Below the pieces are notes generated by a model, which saw nothing but the letters and a program-made list of their open reading frames with translations, had not been told where the DNA came from and did no database searches. The translations under genes and the position numbers were made by a program. Shown piece after piece: positions 4,863 to 5,456 of a DNA stretch of 5,456 nt. This DNA is from Geopsychrobacter sp. (GTDB lineage Bacteria > Desulfobacterota > Desulfuromonadia > Desulfuromonadales > Geopsychrobacteraceae): positions 1 through 5,456 of the forward strand of contig JAKIUS010000136.1 of assembly GCA_021647445.1 (NCBI GenBank), given 5' to 3'. Positions within the stretch are counted from its first letter, which is position 1. Every line of letters starts with the position of its first letter.

Positions 4863-5456
4863 ATGAATCAGCGCACCGAAACCGTCACAAAACCGAATCT
4901 TGCGGTCGAGTTTGCCGGCCTCAAACTGAAAAATCCTCTCATGCCCGCCTCGGGGACCTTCGGCTATGGGCAGGAGTTTGCGCCCTATCTCGATTTGAAC
5001 CTCCTTGGAGCCATCGTCACCAAGGGTCTGTCTCTCAATCCCAAGGCCGGTAACCCGACGCCGCGTATCGCTGAGACGGTCAGCGGTATGCTCAATGCCA
5101 TCGGTCTGCAGAATGTCGGTGTTGATGCCTTTATTCGCGATAAAATGCCCTTTCTGGCGCAGTTTGATAGCCCGGTGATCGTTAATTTCTTTGGCAATAC
5201 CCAAGAGGAATATGCCGAGGTTGCTGCACGCCTCGATGAGGTGCCGGGTGTCGCGGCGCTTGAGATGAACATCTCCTGCCCCAACGTCAAGCATGGTGGC
5301 ATCGTCTTCGGCACCGATCCAAAGGCGGCCTTCGATGTGATCAGTCGTGTGCGCAAACGTCTGAAGAAACCGTTGATCGTCAAGCTGACCCCCAATGTGA
5401 CCGATATCCGCATCACCGCTCAAGCGGCAGAAGATGCCGGGGCCGACGCCATCAGC
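4863..5456 (+). CDS. pyrD: Dihydroorotate dehydrogenase class 1B, catalytic subunit PyrD, N-terminal two thirds (runs off the window)
   Basis: PyrD oxidises dihydroorotate to orotate with FMN, the fourth step of pyrimidine synthesis; as a class 1B enzyme it needs PyrK to reach NAD+. The visible 198 residues are about two thirds of the usual ~305. Motifs in order: [18 protein letters not shown] (22-39) and VTKG (52-55) at the FMN site; NPTPRIAET (64-72) and MLNAIGLQN (76-84) in the substrate region; VNFFGN (107-112); [11 protein letters not shown] (136-146), where C139 is the catalytic base of class 1 enzymes (class 2 has Ser); and [12 protein letters not shown] (171-182), where the lysine contacts FMN. 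ATG 4863 has an AAGGA Shine-Dalgarno 6 nt upstream and fits the family start. It lies 63 nt after pyrK, the gap being filled mostly by the short repeat. No separate promoter was found, so it is probably co-transcribed with rimI and pyrK. Confidence 0.96.
   Translation, partial: MNQRTETVTKPNLAVEFAGLKLKNPLMPASGTFGYGQEFAPYLDLNLLGAIVTKGLSLNPKAGNPTPRIAETVSGMLNAIGLQNVGVDAFIRDKMPFLAQFDSPVIVNFFGNTQEEYAEVAARLDEVPGVAALEMNISCPNVKHGGIVFGTDPKAAFDVISRVRKRLKKPLIVKLTPNVTDIRITAQAAEDAGADAIS

Overview
The window looks like chromosomal DNA of a Deltaproteobacterium-type bacterium, most likely a Desulfuromonadales / Geobacter-Pelobacter relative. This is inferred from three things: a TraF-like (PF13729-type) outer-membrane protein, a class 1B dihydroorotate dehydrogenase pair (PyrK/PyrD), and an acyl-CoA carboxylase-type carboxyltransferase / biotin carboxylase pair in moderately GC-rich DNA. 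The lineage is an impression from protein style, not a search result.

Layout. The left half is on the minus strand. Read 5' to 3' along that strand, it holds purM (3241 to 2192), a 168-bp near-perfect palindromic repeat (2190 to 2023), and an intergenic leader. A 594-codon hybrid ORF follows (1850 to 66), and then the first 18 codons of a biotin carboxylase (55 to the window edge). The right half is on the plus strand: rimI (3404-3955), pyrK (3972-4799) and the first 198 codons of pyrD (4863 to the edge). The two halves diverge from a region with two good sigma70-type promoters back to back: TTGACA-N17-TTTAAT for purM and TTTACA-N17-TATTAT for rimI.

How the genes work together. purM is the fifth step of de novo purine synthesis. 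pyrK and pyrD encode the two subunits of the NAD-linked dihydroorotate dehydrogenase of pyrimidine synthesis. rimI, a ribosomal protein S18 N-acetyltransferase, appears to lead the pyr operon. At the left edge, the carboxyltransferase C-terminus and the biotin carboxylase start are the normal adjacent subunits of an acyl-CoA carboxylase.

What stands out. (1) The ORF at 66-1850 is a chimera. Residues 1 to about 468 are an exported TraF-like beta-barrel protein that lacks its last strands. Residues from about 469 to 594 are the C-terminal quarter of a cytoplasmic carboxyltransferase whose first ~390 residues are missing. The join, near base 447, is in frame. A deletion between two tandem genes, or an assembly error, explains it better than a working fusion protein. 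(2) A palindromic repeat with 19-bp perfect terminal inverted repeats lies 1 bp from the purM stop codon. A shortened relative of the same element lies between pyrK and pyrD and appears to supply the pyrK stop codon. I see no CRISPR array, tRNA, rRNA, transposase or phage gene, and no convincing evidence for a new multi-gene system.
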